Shown here: piece by piece, positions 25,895 through 39,724 of the stretch
Layout of the letters: every line of letters starts with the position of its first letter
How positions within the stretch are numbered: position 1 is the first letter of the stretch
Assembly (NCBI RefSeq): GCF_051401765.1
Contig: NW_027480534.1
Location: forward strand, 310,001 to 374,000
Direction: 5' to 3'
DNA: 64,000 nucleotides
Source: Calliopsis andreniformis
Lineage: Eukaryota; Arthropoda; Insecta; Hymenoptera; Andrenidae
The notes under the pieces: model-generated
Seen by the model: only the letters and a program-made list of their open reading frames with translations
Databases searched by the model: none
What the model was told of the DNA's origin: nothing
Translations under genes and position numbers: made by a program

Positions 25895-28800
25895 TGAGTA
25901 TTGAAAACTGTGAATTGAGGATATTCTGTTGAGGACTGAGGATTGACAACTGATTGTTGTGGACTCAGTGCTGAAGATTGAGGATTCAGGATTGAGGATT
26001 CAGGATTGAGGTTTGAGGTCTGAGGATTGAGGATTGAGGATTGAGGATTGAGGATTGAGGGTGGAAGATTGAGGTTTGCGTATTGAGGATTGAACATTGG
26101 GGATTGAGGATTGAGGATTGCGGATTGAGGATTGAGGATTGAAGATTGAATATTGATGATTGAAGATTGAGGATTGAGGATTGAGGGTTGTGGATTGAGG
26201 ACGAGGACTGAGGGTTGAGTATTGATGTTTGAGGTCTGAGGATTGAGGATTGAGGACTCAGGATTGAAGATTGAGTATTCAGGATTGTTGATTGAGGATT
26301 GAGGTTTGAGGATTGAGAATTGAGGTTTGAGGATTGAGGATTGAGGATTAAGGTTGAAGATTGATGATTGAGGATTGAGGATTGAGGATTGTGGATTGAG
26401 ATTTGAGGACTGAGGATTTGGTACTGAGGATTGAATATTCAGGATTGAGGATTGAGAATTAAGGATTGAGGATTGAGGATTGAGGATGAGGGCTGAGGGT
26501 TGAGGATTGAGGATTGAGGACTGAGGACTGAGGATTCAGAATTGAGGATTGAGGATTGTGGATTGAAAATTGAGGATCGGGTATTGAGGATTGAAGAATG
26601 AGGGTTGAGGATTGAGGATTGAGGATTGAGGATTGAATATTGAGTATTGAGGATTGAAGAATGACGATTGTGGATTGAGTATCGAGGATGGAGGATGAGG
26701 GCTGAGGGTTGAGTATTGAGGTTTGAGTATTGAATCCTGAGAATTCAGGATATTCTATTGAGTATTGAGAATTGAGGATTGATAGTTGAGTAATGAGGAT
26801 TGAGGATAGAGGGTGGAGGACTGAGTATTGAAGATTGAGGATTGGTGATTGAGGATTGATGATTGAGGATTGAGGATTGAGGATTGAGGATTGAGTATTG
26901 AAGATTGAGGATTGGAGATTGAGAATTGAGAATTGAGGATTGAACGTTGAGGACTGAGTGTGGAGGGTTGAGTGATGAGGATTGATGTTTGTGGATAGAG
27001 ATTTGACAATTGCAGATTGAGTATTGAGTATTGAAAACTGTGAATTGAGGATATTCTGTTGAGGATTGAGGATTGACAACTGATTGTTGAGGACTGAGTG
27101 CTGAAGATTAAGGATTCAGTATTGAGGATTCAGTATTGAGGTTTGAGGACTGAGGATTGAGGATTGAAGATAAAGGATTGAGGATTGAGGATTGAGGATT
27201 GAGGATTGAGGATAGAGGATTGAGGATTGAGTGTTGAAGATTCAGTATTGAGGATTGAAGATTGAGAATTTAGGATTGAGGATTGAACATTGTGGACTGA
27301 GCGTTGAGGGATGAGTATTGAGAATTGATGTTTTTGGATAGAGATTTGAAGATTGCAGATTGAGTATTGAGTATTGAAAACTGTGAATTGAGGATATTCT
27401 ATTGAGGATTGAGGATTGACAACTGATTGTTGAGGACTGATGGCTGAAGATTGAGGATGCAGCATTGAGGATTCAGAATTGAGGTTTGTGGACTGAGGAT
27501 TGAGGATTGAAGATTGAGTACTGAGGATTGAAGATTGAGGGTTGAGGATTGAGTATTGAGGATTGAGTATGAGGGCTGAGGATCGAGGATGGAGGATGAG
27601 GGTTGGGGGCTGAGGATTGAGGTTTGAGTATTGAATCCTGCGAATTCAGGATATTCTACTGAGTATTGAGAATTGAGGATTGATGGTTGAGCATTGAGGA
27701 TTGAGGATCGAGGATTGAGTATTGAAGATTGAGGATTGATGATTGAGGATTGATGATTGAGGATTAAGGATTGAGGATTGAGGATTGAGTATTGAAGATT
27801 GAGGATTGAAGATTGAGAATTGAGAATTGAGGATTGAACGTTGAGGACTGAGTGCTGAGGGTTGAGTGATGAGGATTGATGTTTGTGGATGGAGATTTGA
27901 CAATTGCAGATTGAGTATCGAGTATTGAAAACTGTGAATTGAGGATATTCTATTGAGGATTGAGGATTGACAACTGATTGTTGAGGACTGAGTGCTGAAG
28001 ATTAAGGATTCAGTATTGAGGATTCAGAATTGAGGTTAGAGGACTGAGGATTGAGGATTGAAGATTGAGGATTGAGGATTGAGGATTGAGGATTGAGGAT
28101 TGAGGATTGAGGATTGAGGATTGAGGACTGAGGATTGAGGATTGAAGTTTGCGTATTCAGGATTGAAGATGGAGGATTGAGGATTGAGGATAGAGGATGG
28201 AGGATGAGGCCTGAGGGTTGAGGGTTGAGTGATGAGAATTGATGTCTGTGGATTGAGATTTGATGATGGAAGAATGGGGATTGAGTATTGAAAACTGTGA
28301 ATTGAGGATATTCTATTGAGGATTGAGGATTGACAATTGATTGTTGAGGACTGAGGGCTGAGATTGAGGATTCAGGATTGCGGATTCGGGATTGAGGTTT
28401 GAGAACTGAGGATTGAGGGTTGAGGATTGAGGATTGAGGATTGAGGATTGAGGATTGAGGATTGATTATTGAGGATTGAGGACTGAGGTCTGAGGGTTGT
28501 GGATTGAGGATTGACGCTTGAGGATTGAGGATTGAGGATGGAGGATTGAAGAGAGAGGACTGAGTGTTGAGGATTGAGTGTTGAGGATTGATGTTTGAGG
28601 ATTGAGATTTGATTATTGAATATTGTGGATTGTGTATTGAACTATGAGGATTCAGGATATTCTATTGAGTATTGAGAATTGAGGATTCATGGTTGAGGGT
28701 TGTGTGTTGAATATTGAGGATTGAGGATTGAGGATTGAGGATTTGGTATTGAAGAATGTGGATTGATGATTGGGGATTGAGGATTGAGGATTGAGGATTG

Positions 28801-31800
28801 AGGATTGAGGACTGAGGACTGAGGATTGAGGATTGACGCTTGAGGATTGAGTATGGAGGATTGAGAATTGAGGATTGAGGATTGAAGATTGAGTAATGAG
28901 AATTGAGGATTGATGGTTGAGCATTGAGGATTGATGATCGAGGATTGAGTATTGAAGATTGAGAATTGATGATTGAGGATTGAGGATTGAGGATTGAGGA
29001 TGAGGTCTGATGGTTGAGGATTGAGGTTTGAGGACTGAGGCCTGAGGATTGAGGATAGAGGATTGAGGATTGAGGATTGCGGATTGAAGATTAAGGGTTG
29101 GGGACTGAGGATCGAAGATTGAGAATTTAGGATTGAGGATTGAGGATTGAGGATTGAGGATTGAAGGTTCAGTATTGAGGATTGAAGATTGAGAATTGAG
29201 GATCGAGGATTGAACATTGAGGACTGAGTGTTGAGGGTTGAGTGACGAGAATTGATGTTTGAGGATAGAGATTTGAAGATTGCAGATTGAGTATTGAGTA
29301 TTGAAACCTGTGAATTTAGGATATTCTATTGAGGATTGAGGATTGACAACTGATTGTTGAGGACTGAGGTCTGAAGACTGAGGATTCAGGATTGAGGATT
29401 CAGAATTGCGGTTTGAGGACTCAGGATTGAGGACTGAAGAATGAGTATCCAGGATTGAAGATGGAGGATTGAGGATTGAGGATCGAGAATTGAGGATTGA
29501 GGATTGAGGATTGAAGATTGAGGATTGGGTATTGAGGATTGAAGAATGAGGATTGAGGATTGAGGCTTGAGTATTGAGGATTGAAGATTGAGTATTGAGG
29601 ATTCAAGATTGAGGGTTGAGTATTGAGGAATGAAAATTGAGGATTGATTATTGAGTATTCATGACTGAGGATTGAGGATTGAGGATTGAGGGTTGAGGAT
29701 TGAGGATTGAAGATTGAGTATTGGTGGTTGATGATTGAGGATTGAGGATTGAGTATTGAGGATGGACGATGGGGGCTGAGGGTTGAGGATTGAGGTTTGA
29801 GTATTGAATCCTGAGAATTCAGGATATTCTATTGAGTATTGGGAATTGAGGATTGATGGTTGAGTATTGAGGATTGAGGATACAGAGTTGAGGACTGAGT
29901 ATTGAAGATTGAGGATTGATGATTGAGGATTGATGATTGAGGATTGAGGATTGAGGATTGAGGATTGAGTATTGAAGATTGAGGATTCAAGATTGAGAAT
30001 TGAGAATTGAGGATTGAACGTTGACCACTGAGTGTTGAGGGTTGAGCGATGAGGATTGATGTTTGTGGATAGAGATTTGACAATTGCAGATTGAGTATTG
30101 AGTATTGAAAACTGTGAATTGAGGATATTCTATTGAGGATTGAGGATGGACAACTGATTGTTGAGGACTGAGTGCTGAAGATTAAGGATTCAGTATTGAG
30201 GATTCAGAATTGAGGTTTGAGGACTGAGGATTGAGGATTGAAGATTGAGGATTGAGGATTGAGGATTGAGGATTGAGGATTCAGGATTGAGGATTGAGGA
30301 TTGAGGGTTGAAGATACAGTATTGAGGATTGAAGATTGAGAATTGAGGATTGAGGATTGAACATTGAGGACTGAGCGTTGAGGGTTGAGTATTGAGAATT
30401 CATGTTTTTGGATAGAGATTTGAAGATTGCTGATTGAGTATTGAGTATTGAAAACTGTGAATTGAGGATATTCTATTGAGGATTGAGGACTGACAACTGA
30501 TTGTTGAGGACTGAGTGCTGAAGATTAAGGATTCAGTATTGAGGATTCAGAATTGAGGTTTGAGGACTGAGGATTGAGGATTGAAGATTGAGGATTGAGG
30601 ATTGAGGATTGAGGATTGAGGATTGATGTTTGAGGATTGAGGATTGAGGATTGAGGATAAGGTCTGATGGTTGAGGGTTGAGGTTTGAGGACTGAGGACT
30701 GAGGATTGAGGATAGAGGATTGAGGATTGAGGATTGCGGATTGAAGATTAAGGGTTGGGGACTGAGGATTGAAGATGGAGGATTGAACGTTCAGTATCGA
30801 GGATTGAAGATTGAGAATTGAGGATTGAGGATTGAACATTGAGGACTGAGTGTTGAGGGTTGTGTGATGAGAATTGATGTTTCTGCATAGAGATTTGAAG
30901 ATTGCAGATTGAGTATTGAGTATTGAAAACTGTGAATTGAGGATATTCTATTGAGGATTGAGGATTGACAACTGATTGTTGAGGACTGAGGGCTGAAGAT
31001 TGAGGATTCCGCATTGAGGATTGAGAATTGAGGATTGAGGATTGAGGATTGAAGATTGAGGATTGGGTATTGAGGATTGAAGAATGAGGATTGAGGATTG
31101 AGGATGGAGTATTGAGGATTGAAGATTGAGTATTGAGGATTCAAGATTGAGGGTTGAGGATTGAGGAATGAAAATTGAGGGTTGAGTATTGAGTATTCAT
31201 GACTGAGCATTGAGGATTGAGGATTGAGGATTCAGCATTGAGGATTGAGGATTGAAGATTGAGTATTGATGATTGAATATTGAGGATTGAGGATTGAGTA
31301 TTGAGGATGGACGATGAGGGCTGAGGGTTGAGGATTGAGGTTTGAGTATTGAATCCTGAGAATTCAGGATATTCTATTGAGTATTGAGAATTGAGGATTG
31401 ATGGTTGAGTATTGGGGATTGAGGATAGAGGGTTGAGGACTGAGTATTGAAGATTGAGGATTGATGATTGAGGATTGATGATTGAGGATTAAGGATTGAG
31501 GATTGAGGATTGAGTATTGAAGATTGAGGATTGAAGATTGAGAATTGAGAATTGAGGATTGAACGTTGAGGACTTAGTGTTGAGGGTTGAGTGGTGAGGA
31601 TTGATGTTTGTGGATAGAGATTTGACAATTGCAGATTGAGTATTGAGTGTTGAAAACTGTGAATTGAGGATATTCTATTGAGGATTGAGGATTGACAACA
31701 GATTGTTGAGGACTGAGTGATGAAGATTAAGGATTCAGTATTGAGGATTCAGAATTGAGGTTTGAGGACTGAGGATTGAGGATTGAAGATTGAGGATTGA

Positions 31801-33760
31801 GGATTGAGGATTGAGGATTGAGGATTGAGGATTGAGGATTGAGGATTGAGGATTGAGGATTGAGGATTGAGGATTGAGGATTGAAGTTTGCGTATTCAGG
31901 ATTGAGGATTGAGGATTGAGGATTGAGGATAGAGGATGGAGGATTAGGGCACAGGGTTGAGGGTTGAGTGATGAGAATTGATGTCTGTGGATTGAGATTT
32001 GAAGATCGAAGAATGGGGATTGAGTATTGAAAACTGTGAATTGAGGATATTCTATTGAGGATTGAGGATTGACAATTGATTGTTGAGGACTGAGGGCTGA
32101 GATTGAGGATTCAGGATTGAGGATTCGGGATTGAGGTTTGAGAACTGAGGATTGAGGGTTGAGGATTGAGGATTGAGGATTGAGGATTGAGGACTGAGGA
32201 TTGAGGACTGAGGACTGAGGGTTGTGGATTGAGGATTGACGCTTGAGGATTGAGGATTGAGGATGGAGGATTGAAGAGAGAGGACTGAGTGTTGAGGATT
32301 GAGTGTTGAGAATTGATGTTTGAGGATTGAGATTTGATTATTGAATATTGTGGATTGTGTATTGAACCATGAGGATTCAGGATACTCTATTGAGTATTGA
32401 GATTTGAGGATTGATGGTTGAGGGTTGTGTGTTGAATATTGAGGATTGAGGATTGGGGATTGAGGATTTAGTATTGAAGAATGTGGATTGATGATTGGCG
32501 ATTGAGGATTGAGGATTGAGGATTGAGGATTGAGGACTGAGGACTGAGGATTGAGGATTGAGGATTGAGTATTGAGGATTGAAGGTTCAGTATTGAGGAT
32601 TGAAGATTGAGAATTGAGGATTGAGGATTGAACATTGAGGACTGAGTGTTAAGGGTTGTGTGATGAGAATTGATGTTTGTGGATAGAGATTTGAAGATTG
32701 CAGATTGAGTATTGAGTATTGAAAACTGTGAATTGAGGATATTCTATTGTGGATTGAGGATTGACAACTGATTGTTGAGGACTGAGGGCTGAAGATTGAG
32801 GATTCCGCATTGAGGATTGAGAATTGAGGATTGAGGATTGAGGATTGAAGATTGAGGATTGGGTATTGAGGATTGAAGAATGAGGATTGAGGATTGAGGA
32901 TTGAGTATTGAGGATTGAAGATTGAGTATTGAGGAGTCAAGATTGAGGGTTGAGGATTGAGGAATGAAAATTGAGGATTGAGTATTGAGTATTCATGACT
33001 GAGGATTGAGGATTGAGGATTGAGGATTGAGGATTGAGGATTGAGGATTGAAGATTGAGTATTGATGATTGAATATTGAGGATTGAGGATTTAGTATTGA
33101 GGATGGACGATGAGGGCTGAGGGTTGAGGATTGAGGTTTGAGTATTGAATCCTGAGAATTCAGGATATTCGATTGAGTACTGAGAATTAAGGATTGATGG
33201 TTGAGTATTGGGGATTGAGGATGGAGGGTTGAGTACTGAGTATTGAAGATTGAGGATTGATGATTGAGGATTGATGATTGAGGATTAAGGATTGAGGATT
33301 GAGGATTGAGTATTGAAGATTGAGGATTGAAGATTGAGAATTGAGAATTGAAGATTGAACGTTGAGGACTGAGTGTTGAGGGTTGAGTGATGAGGACTGA
33401 TGTTTGTGGACGGAGATTTGACAATTGCAGATTGAATATCGAGTATTGAAAACTGTGAATTGAGGATATTCTATTGAGGATTGAGGATTGAGGATTCAGA
33501 ATTGAGGTTAGAGGACTGAGGATTGAGGATTGAAGATTGAGGATTGAGGATTGAGGATTGAGGATTGAGGATTGAGGATTGAGGATTGAGGATTGAGGAT
33601 TGAGGTCTGAGGATTGAGGATTGAAGTTTGCGTATTAAGGATTGAAGATGGAGGATTGAGGATTGAGGATAGAGGATGGAGGGTGAGGCCTGAGGGTTGA
33701 GGGTTGAGTGATGAGAATTGATGTCTGTGGATTGAGATTTGAAGATCGAAGAATGGGGAT
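25895..33760 (+). repeat. Higher-order array, unit 2 (about 7,866 bp)
   Basis: The landmark order from left to right is: beta 25.92, alpha 26.73, beta 27.05, beta 27.39, alpha 27.64, beta 27.94, beta 28.31, gamma 28.5-28.66, beta 29.32, alpha 29.81, beta 30.12, 30.47 and 30.94, alpha 31.35, beta 31.67 and 32.05, gamma 32.24-32.39, beta 32.74, alpha 33.15, beta 33.47 (kb). The same order follows in unit 3 at offsets 7866, 7845 and 7852. The segment 31696-33491 is missing from unit 1. Within the unit, 24.72-25.6 kb of unit 1 also aligns with 32.58-33.5 kb, so the extra segment is itself an internal duplicate. Confidence 0.85.
31789..31879 (+). repeat. Pure (ATTGAGG)13 run
   Basis: Thirteen identical units in a row, between GAAG and GAAGTTTGCG. 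This is among the longest uninterrupted stretches I found. The run at the homologous place in array unit 3 is also 13 units. Confidence 0.85.
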
Positions 33761-35220
33761 TGAGTATTGAAAACTGTGAATTGAGGATATTCTGTTGAGG
33801 ACTGAGGATTGACAACTGATTGTTGTGGACTCAGTGCTGAAGATTGAGGATTCAGGATTGAGGATTCAGGATTGAGGTTTGAGGTCTGAGGATTGAGGAT
33901 TGAGGATTGAGGATTGAGGATTGAGGGTGGAAGATTGAGGTTTGCGTATTGAGGATTGAACATTGGGGATTGAGGATTGAGGATTGCGGATTGAGGATTG
34001 AGGATTGAAGATTGAATATTGATGATTGAAGATTGAGGATTGAGGATTGAGGGTTGTGGATTGAGGACGAGGACTGAGGGTTGAGTATTGATGTTTGAGG
34101 TCTGAGGATTGAGGATTGAGGACTCAGGATTGAAGATTGAGTATTCAGGATTGTTGATTGAGGATTGAGGTTTGAGGATTGAGAATTGAGGTTTGAGGAT
34201 TGAGGATTGAGGATTAAGGTTGAAGATTGATGATTGAGGATTGAGGATTGAGGATTGTGGATTGAGATTTGAGGACTGAGGATTTGGTACTGAGGATTGA
34301 ATATTCAGGATTGAGGATTGAGAATTAAGGATTGAGGATTGAGGATTGAGGATGAGGGCTGAGGGTTGAGGATTGAGGATTGAGGACTGAGGACTGAGGA
34401 TTCAGAATTGAGGATTGAGGATTGTGGATTGAAAATTGAGGATCGGGTATTGAGGATTGAAGAATGAGGGTTGAGGATTGAGGATTGAGGATTGAGGATT
34501 GAATATTGAGTATTGAGGATTGAAGAATGACGATTGTGGATTGAGTATCGAGGACGGAGGATGAGGGCTGAGGGTTGAGTATTGAGGTTTGAGTATTGAA
34601 TCCTGAGAATTCAGGATATTCTATTGAGTATTGAGAATTGAGGATTGATAGTTGAGTAATGAGGATTGAGGATAGAGGGTGGAGGACTGAGTATTGAAGA
34701 TTGAGGATTGGTGATTGAGGATTGATGATTGAGGATTGAGGATTGAGGATTGAGGATTGAGTATTGAAGATTGAGGATTGGAGATTGAGAATAGAGAATT
34801 GAGGATTGAACGTTGAGGACTGAGTGTGGAGGGTTGAGTGATGAGGATTGATGTTTGTGGATAGAGATTTGACAATTGCAGATTGAGTATTGAGTATTGA
34901 AAACTGTGAATTGAGGATATTCTGTTGAGGATTGAGGATTGACAACTGATTGTTGAGGACTGAGTGCTGAAGATTAAGGATTCAGTATTGAGGATTCAGT
35001 ATTGAGGTTTGAGGACTGAGGATTGAGGATTGAGGATTGAGGATTGAGGATTGAGGATAGAGGATTGAGGATTGAGTGTTGAAGATTCAGTATTGAGGAT
35101 TGAAGATTGAGAATTTAGGATTGAGGATTGAACATTGTGGACTGAGCGTTGAGGGATGAGTATTGAGAATTGATGTTTTTGGATAGAGATTTGAAGATTG
35201 CAGATTGAGTATTGAGTATT

Positions 35221-35280
35221 GAAAACTGTGAATTGAGGATATTCTATTGAGGATTGAGGATTGACAACTGATTGTTGAGG
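35221..35280 (+). repeat. Beta landmark (representative copy)
   Basis: The successive heptamers here are ATTGAAA (from the bases before 35221), ACTGTGA, ATTGAGG, ATATTCT, ATTGAGG, ATTGAGG, ATTGACA, ACTGATT, GTTGAGG. All are in register. CAACTGATTGTTG can form a 4-bp stem. The ATATTCT heptamer, or a near variant, occurs about thirty times in the first 15 kb by my count and throughout the window at irregular spacings of roughly 250-700 bp. Upstream there is usually GATGTTTGTGGATAGAG, then TTTGAAGATTGCAG. It is the commonest landmark. Confidence 0.85.
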
Positions 35281-38200
35281 ACTGAGGGCTGAAGATTGAG
35301 GATGCAGCATTGAGGATTCAGAATTGAGGTTTGTGGACTGAGGATTGAGGATTGAAGATTGAGTACTGAGGATTGAAGATTGAGGGTTGAGGATTGAGTA
35401 TTGAGGATTGAGGATGAGGGCTGAGGATCGAGGATGGAGGATGAGGGTTGGGGGCTGAGGATTGAGGTTTGAGTATTGAATCCTGCGAATTCAGGATATT
35501 CTACTGAGTATTGAGAATTGAGGATTGATGGTTGAGCATTGAGGATTGAGGATCGAGGATTGAGTATTGAAGATTGAGGATTGATGATTGAGGATTGATG
35601 ATTGAGGATTAAGGATTGAGGATTGAGGATTGAGTATTGAAGATTGAGGATTGAAGATTGAGAATTGAGAATTGAGGATTGAACGTTGAGGACTGAGTGC
35701 TGAGGGTTGAGTGATGAGGATTGATGTTTGTGGATGGAGATTTGACAATTGCAGATTGAGTATCGAGTATTGAAAACTGTGAATTGAGGATATTCTATTG
35801 AGGATTGAGGATTGACAACTGATTGTTGAGGACTGAGTGCTGAAGATTAAGGATTCAGTATTGAGGATTCAGAATTGAGGTTAGAGGACTGAGGATTGAG
35901 GATTGAAGATTGAGGATTGAGGATTGAGGATTGAGGATTGAGGATTGAGGATTGAGGATTGAGGATTGAGGACTGAGGATTGAGGATTGAAGTTTGCGTA
36001 TTCAGGATTGAAGATGGAGGATTGAGGATTGAGGATAGAGGATGGAGGATGAGGCCTGAGGGTTGAGGGTTGAGTGATGAGAATTGATGTCTGTGGATTG
36101 AGATTTGAAGATGGAAGAATGGGGATTGAGTATTGAAAACTGTGAATTGAGGATATTCTATTGAGGATTGAGGATTGACAATTGATTGTTGAGGACTGAG
36201 GGCTGAGATTGAGGATTCAGGATTGCGGATTCGGGATTGAGGTTTGAGAACTGAGGATTGAGGGTTGAGGATTGAGGATTGAGGATTGAGGATTGAGGAT
36301 TGAGGATTGATTATTGAGGATTGAGGACTGAGGTCTGAGGGTTGTGGATTGAGGATTGACGCTTGAGGATTGAGGATTGAGGATGGAGGATTGAAGAGAG
36401 AGGACTGAGTGTTGAGGATTGAGTGTTGAGGATTGATGTTTGAGGATTGAGATTTGATTATTGAATATTGTGGATTGTGTATTGAACTATGAGGATTCAG
36501 GATATTCTATTGAGTATTGAGAATTGAGGATTCATGGTTGAGGGTTGTGTGTTGAATATTGAGGATTGAGGATTGAGGATTGAGGATTTGGTATTGAAGA
36601 ATGTGGATTGATGATTGGGGATTGAGGATTGAGGATTGAGGATTGAGGATTGAGGACTGAGGACTGAGGATTGAGGATTGACGCTTGAGGATTGAGTATG
36701 GAGGATTGAGAATTGAGGATTGAGGATTGAAGATTGAGTAATGAGAATTGAGGATTGATGGTTGAGCATTGAGGATTGATGATCGAGGATTGAGTATTGA
36801 AGATTGAGAATTGATGATTGAGGATTGAGGATTGAGGATTGAGGATGAGGTCTGATGGTTGAGGATTGAGGTTTGAGGACTGAGGCCTGAGGATTGAGGA
36901 TAGAGGATTGAGGATTGAGGATTGCGGATTGAAGATTAAGGGTTGGGGACTGAGGATCGAAGATTGAGAATTTAGGATTGAGGATTGAGGATTGAGGATT
37001 GAGGATTGAAGGTTCAGTATTGAGGATTGAAGATTGAGAATTGAGGATCGAGGATTGAACATTGAGGACTGAGTGTTGAGGGTTGAGTGACGAGAATTGA
37101 TGTTTGAGGATAGAGATTTGAAGATTGCAGATTGAGTATTGAGTATTGAAACCTGTGAATTTAGGATATTCTATTGAGGATTGAGGATTGACAACTGATT
37201 GTTGAGGACTGAGGTCTGAAGACTGAGGATTCAGGATTGAGGATTCAGAATTGCGGTTTGAGGACTCAGGATTGAGGACTGAAGAATGAGTATCCAGGAT
37301 TGAAGATGGAGGATTGAGGATTGAGGATCGAGAATTGAGGATTGAGGATTGAGGATTGAAGATTGAGGATTGGGTATTGAGGATTGAAGAATGAGGATTG
37401 AGGATTGAGGCTTGAGTATTGAGGATTGAAGATTGAGTATTGAGGATTCAAGATTGAGGGTTGAGTATTGAGGAATGAAAATTGAGGATTGATTATTGAG
37501 TATTCATGACTGAGGATTGAGGATTGAGGATTGAGGGTTGAGGATTGAGGATTGAAGATTGAGTATTGGTGGTTGATGATTGAGGATTGAGGATTGAGTA
37601 TTGAGGATGGACGATGAGGGCTGAGGGTTGAGGATTGAGGTTTGAGTATTGAATCCTGAGAATTCAGGATATTCTATTGAGTATTGGGAATTGAGGATTG
37701 ATGGTTGAGTATTGAGGATTGAGGATACAGAGTTGAGGACTGAGTATTGAAGATTGAGGATTGATGATTGAGGATTGATGATTGAGGATTGAGGATTGAG
37801 GATTGAGGATTGAGTATTGAAGATTGAGGATTCAAGATTGAGAATTGAGAATTGAGGATTGAACGTTGAGGACTGAGTGTTGAGGGTTGAGCGATGAGGA
37901 TTGATGTTTGTGGATAGAGATTTGACAATTGCAGATTGAGTATTGAGTATTGAAAACTGTGAATTGAGGATATTCTATTGAGGATTGAGGATGGACAACT
38001 GATTGTTGAGGACTGAGTGCTGAAGATTAAGGATTCAGTATTGAGGATTCAGAATTGAGGTTTGAGGACTGAGGATTGAGGATTGAAGATTGAGGATTGA
38101 GGATTGAGGATTGAGGATTGAGGATTCAGGATTGAGGATTGAGGATTGAGGGTTGAAGATACAGTATTGAGGATTGAAGATTGAGAATTGAGGATTGAGG

Positions 38201-39633
38201 ATTGAACATTGAGGACTGAGCGTTGAGGGTTGAGTATTGAGAATTCATGTTTTTGGATAGAGATTTGAAGATTGCTGATTGAGTATTGAGTATTGAAAAC
38301 TGTGAATTGAGGATATTCTATTGAGGATTGAGGACTGACAACTGATTGTTGAGGACTGAGTGCTGAAGATTAAGGATTCAGTATTGAGGATTCAGAATTG
38401 AGGTTTGAGGACTGAGGATTGAGGATTGAAGATTGAGGATTGAGGATTGAGGATTGAGGATTGAGGATTGATGTTTGAGGATTGAGGATTGAGGATTGAG
38501 GATAAGGTCTGATGGTTGAGGGTTGAGGTTTGAGGACTGAGGACTGAGGATTGAGGATAGAGGATTGAGGATTGAGGATTGCGGATTGAAGATTAAGGGT
38601 TGGGGACTGAGGATTGAAGATGGAGGATTGAACGTTCAGTATCGAGGATTGAAGATTGAGAATTGAGGATTGAGGATTGAACATTGAGGACTGAGTGTTG
38701 AGGGTTGTGTGATGAGAATTGATGTTTCTGCATAGAGATTTGAAGATTGCAGATTGAGTATTGAGTATTGAAAACTGTGAATTGAGGATATTCTATTGAG
38801 GATTGAGGATTGACAACTGATTGTTGAGGACTGAGGGCTGAAGATTGAGGATTCCGCATTGAGGATTGAGAATTGAGGATTGAGGATTGAGGATTGAAGA
38901 TTGAGGATTGGGTATTGAGGATTGAAGAATGAGGATTGAGGATTGAGGATGGAGTATTGAGGATTGAAGATTGAGTATTGAGGATTCAAGATTGAGGGTT
39001 GAGGATTGAGGAATGAAAATTGAGGGTTGAGTATTGAGTATTCATGACTGAGCATTGAGGATTGAGGATTGAGGATTCAGCATTGAGGATTGAGGATTGA
39101 AGATTGAGTATTGATGATTGAATATTGAGGATTGAGGATTGAGTATTGAGGATGGACGATGAGGGCTGAGGGTTGAGGATTGAGGTTTGAGTATTGAATC
39201 CTGAGAATTCAGGATATTCTATTGAGTATTGAGAATTGAGGATTGATGGTTGAGTATTGGGGATTGAGGATAGAGGGTTGAGGACTGAGTATTGAAGATT
39301 GAGGATTGATGATTGAGGATTGATGATTGAGGATTAAGGATTGAGGATTGAGGATTGAGTATTGAAGATTGAGGATTGAAGATTGAGAATTGAGAATTGA
39401 GGATTGAACGTTGAGGACTTAGTGTTGAGGGTTGAGTGGTGAGGATTGATGTTTGTGGATAGAGATTTGACAATTGCAGATTGAGTATTGAGTGTTGAAA
39501 ACTGTGAATTGAGGATATTCTATTGAGGATTGAGGATTGACAACAGATTGTTGAGGACTGAGTGATGAAGATTAAGGATTCAGTATTGAGGATTCAGAAT
39601 TGAGGTTTGAGGACTGAGGATTGAGGATTGAAG

Positions 39634-39724
39634 ATTGAGGATTGAGGATTGAGGATTGAGGATTGAGGATTGAGGATTGAGGATTGAGGATTGAGGATTG
39701 AGGATTGAGGATTGAGGATTGAGG
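39634..39724 (+). repeat. Pure (ATTGAGG)13 run
   Basis: Thirteen identical units, 7,845 bp from the run at 31789 and in the same flanks. Related positions have 11 units (43157-43233 and 49482-49558) and 12 units (52404-52487). Confidence 0.85.

Noticed and set aside
31921..31940. A telomeric TTAGGG sequence in GGATTAGGGCA (also near 39,787, 43,289, 49,622 and 52,550)
   Set aside because: It is a single hexamer created by a one-base variant of the heptamer and copied with the array. No tandem TTAGGG or TTTAGGG occurs.
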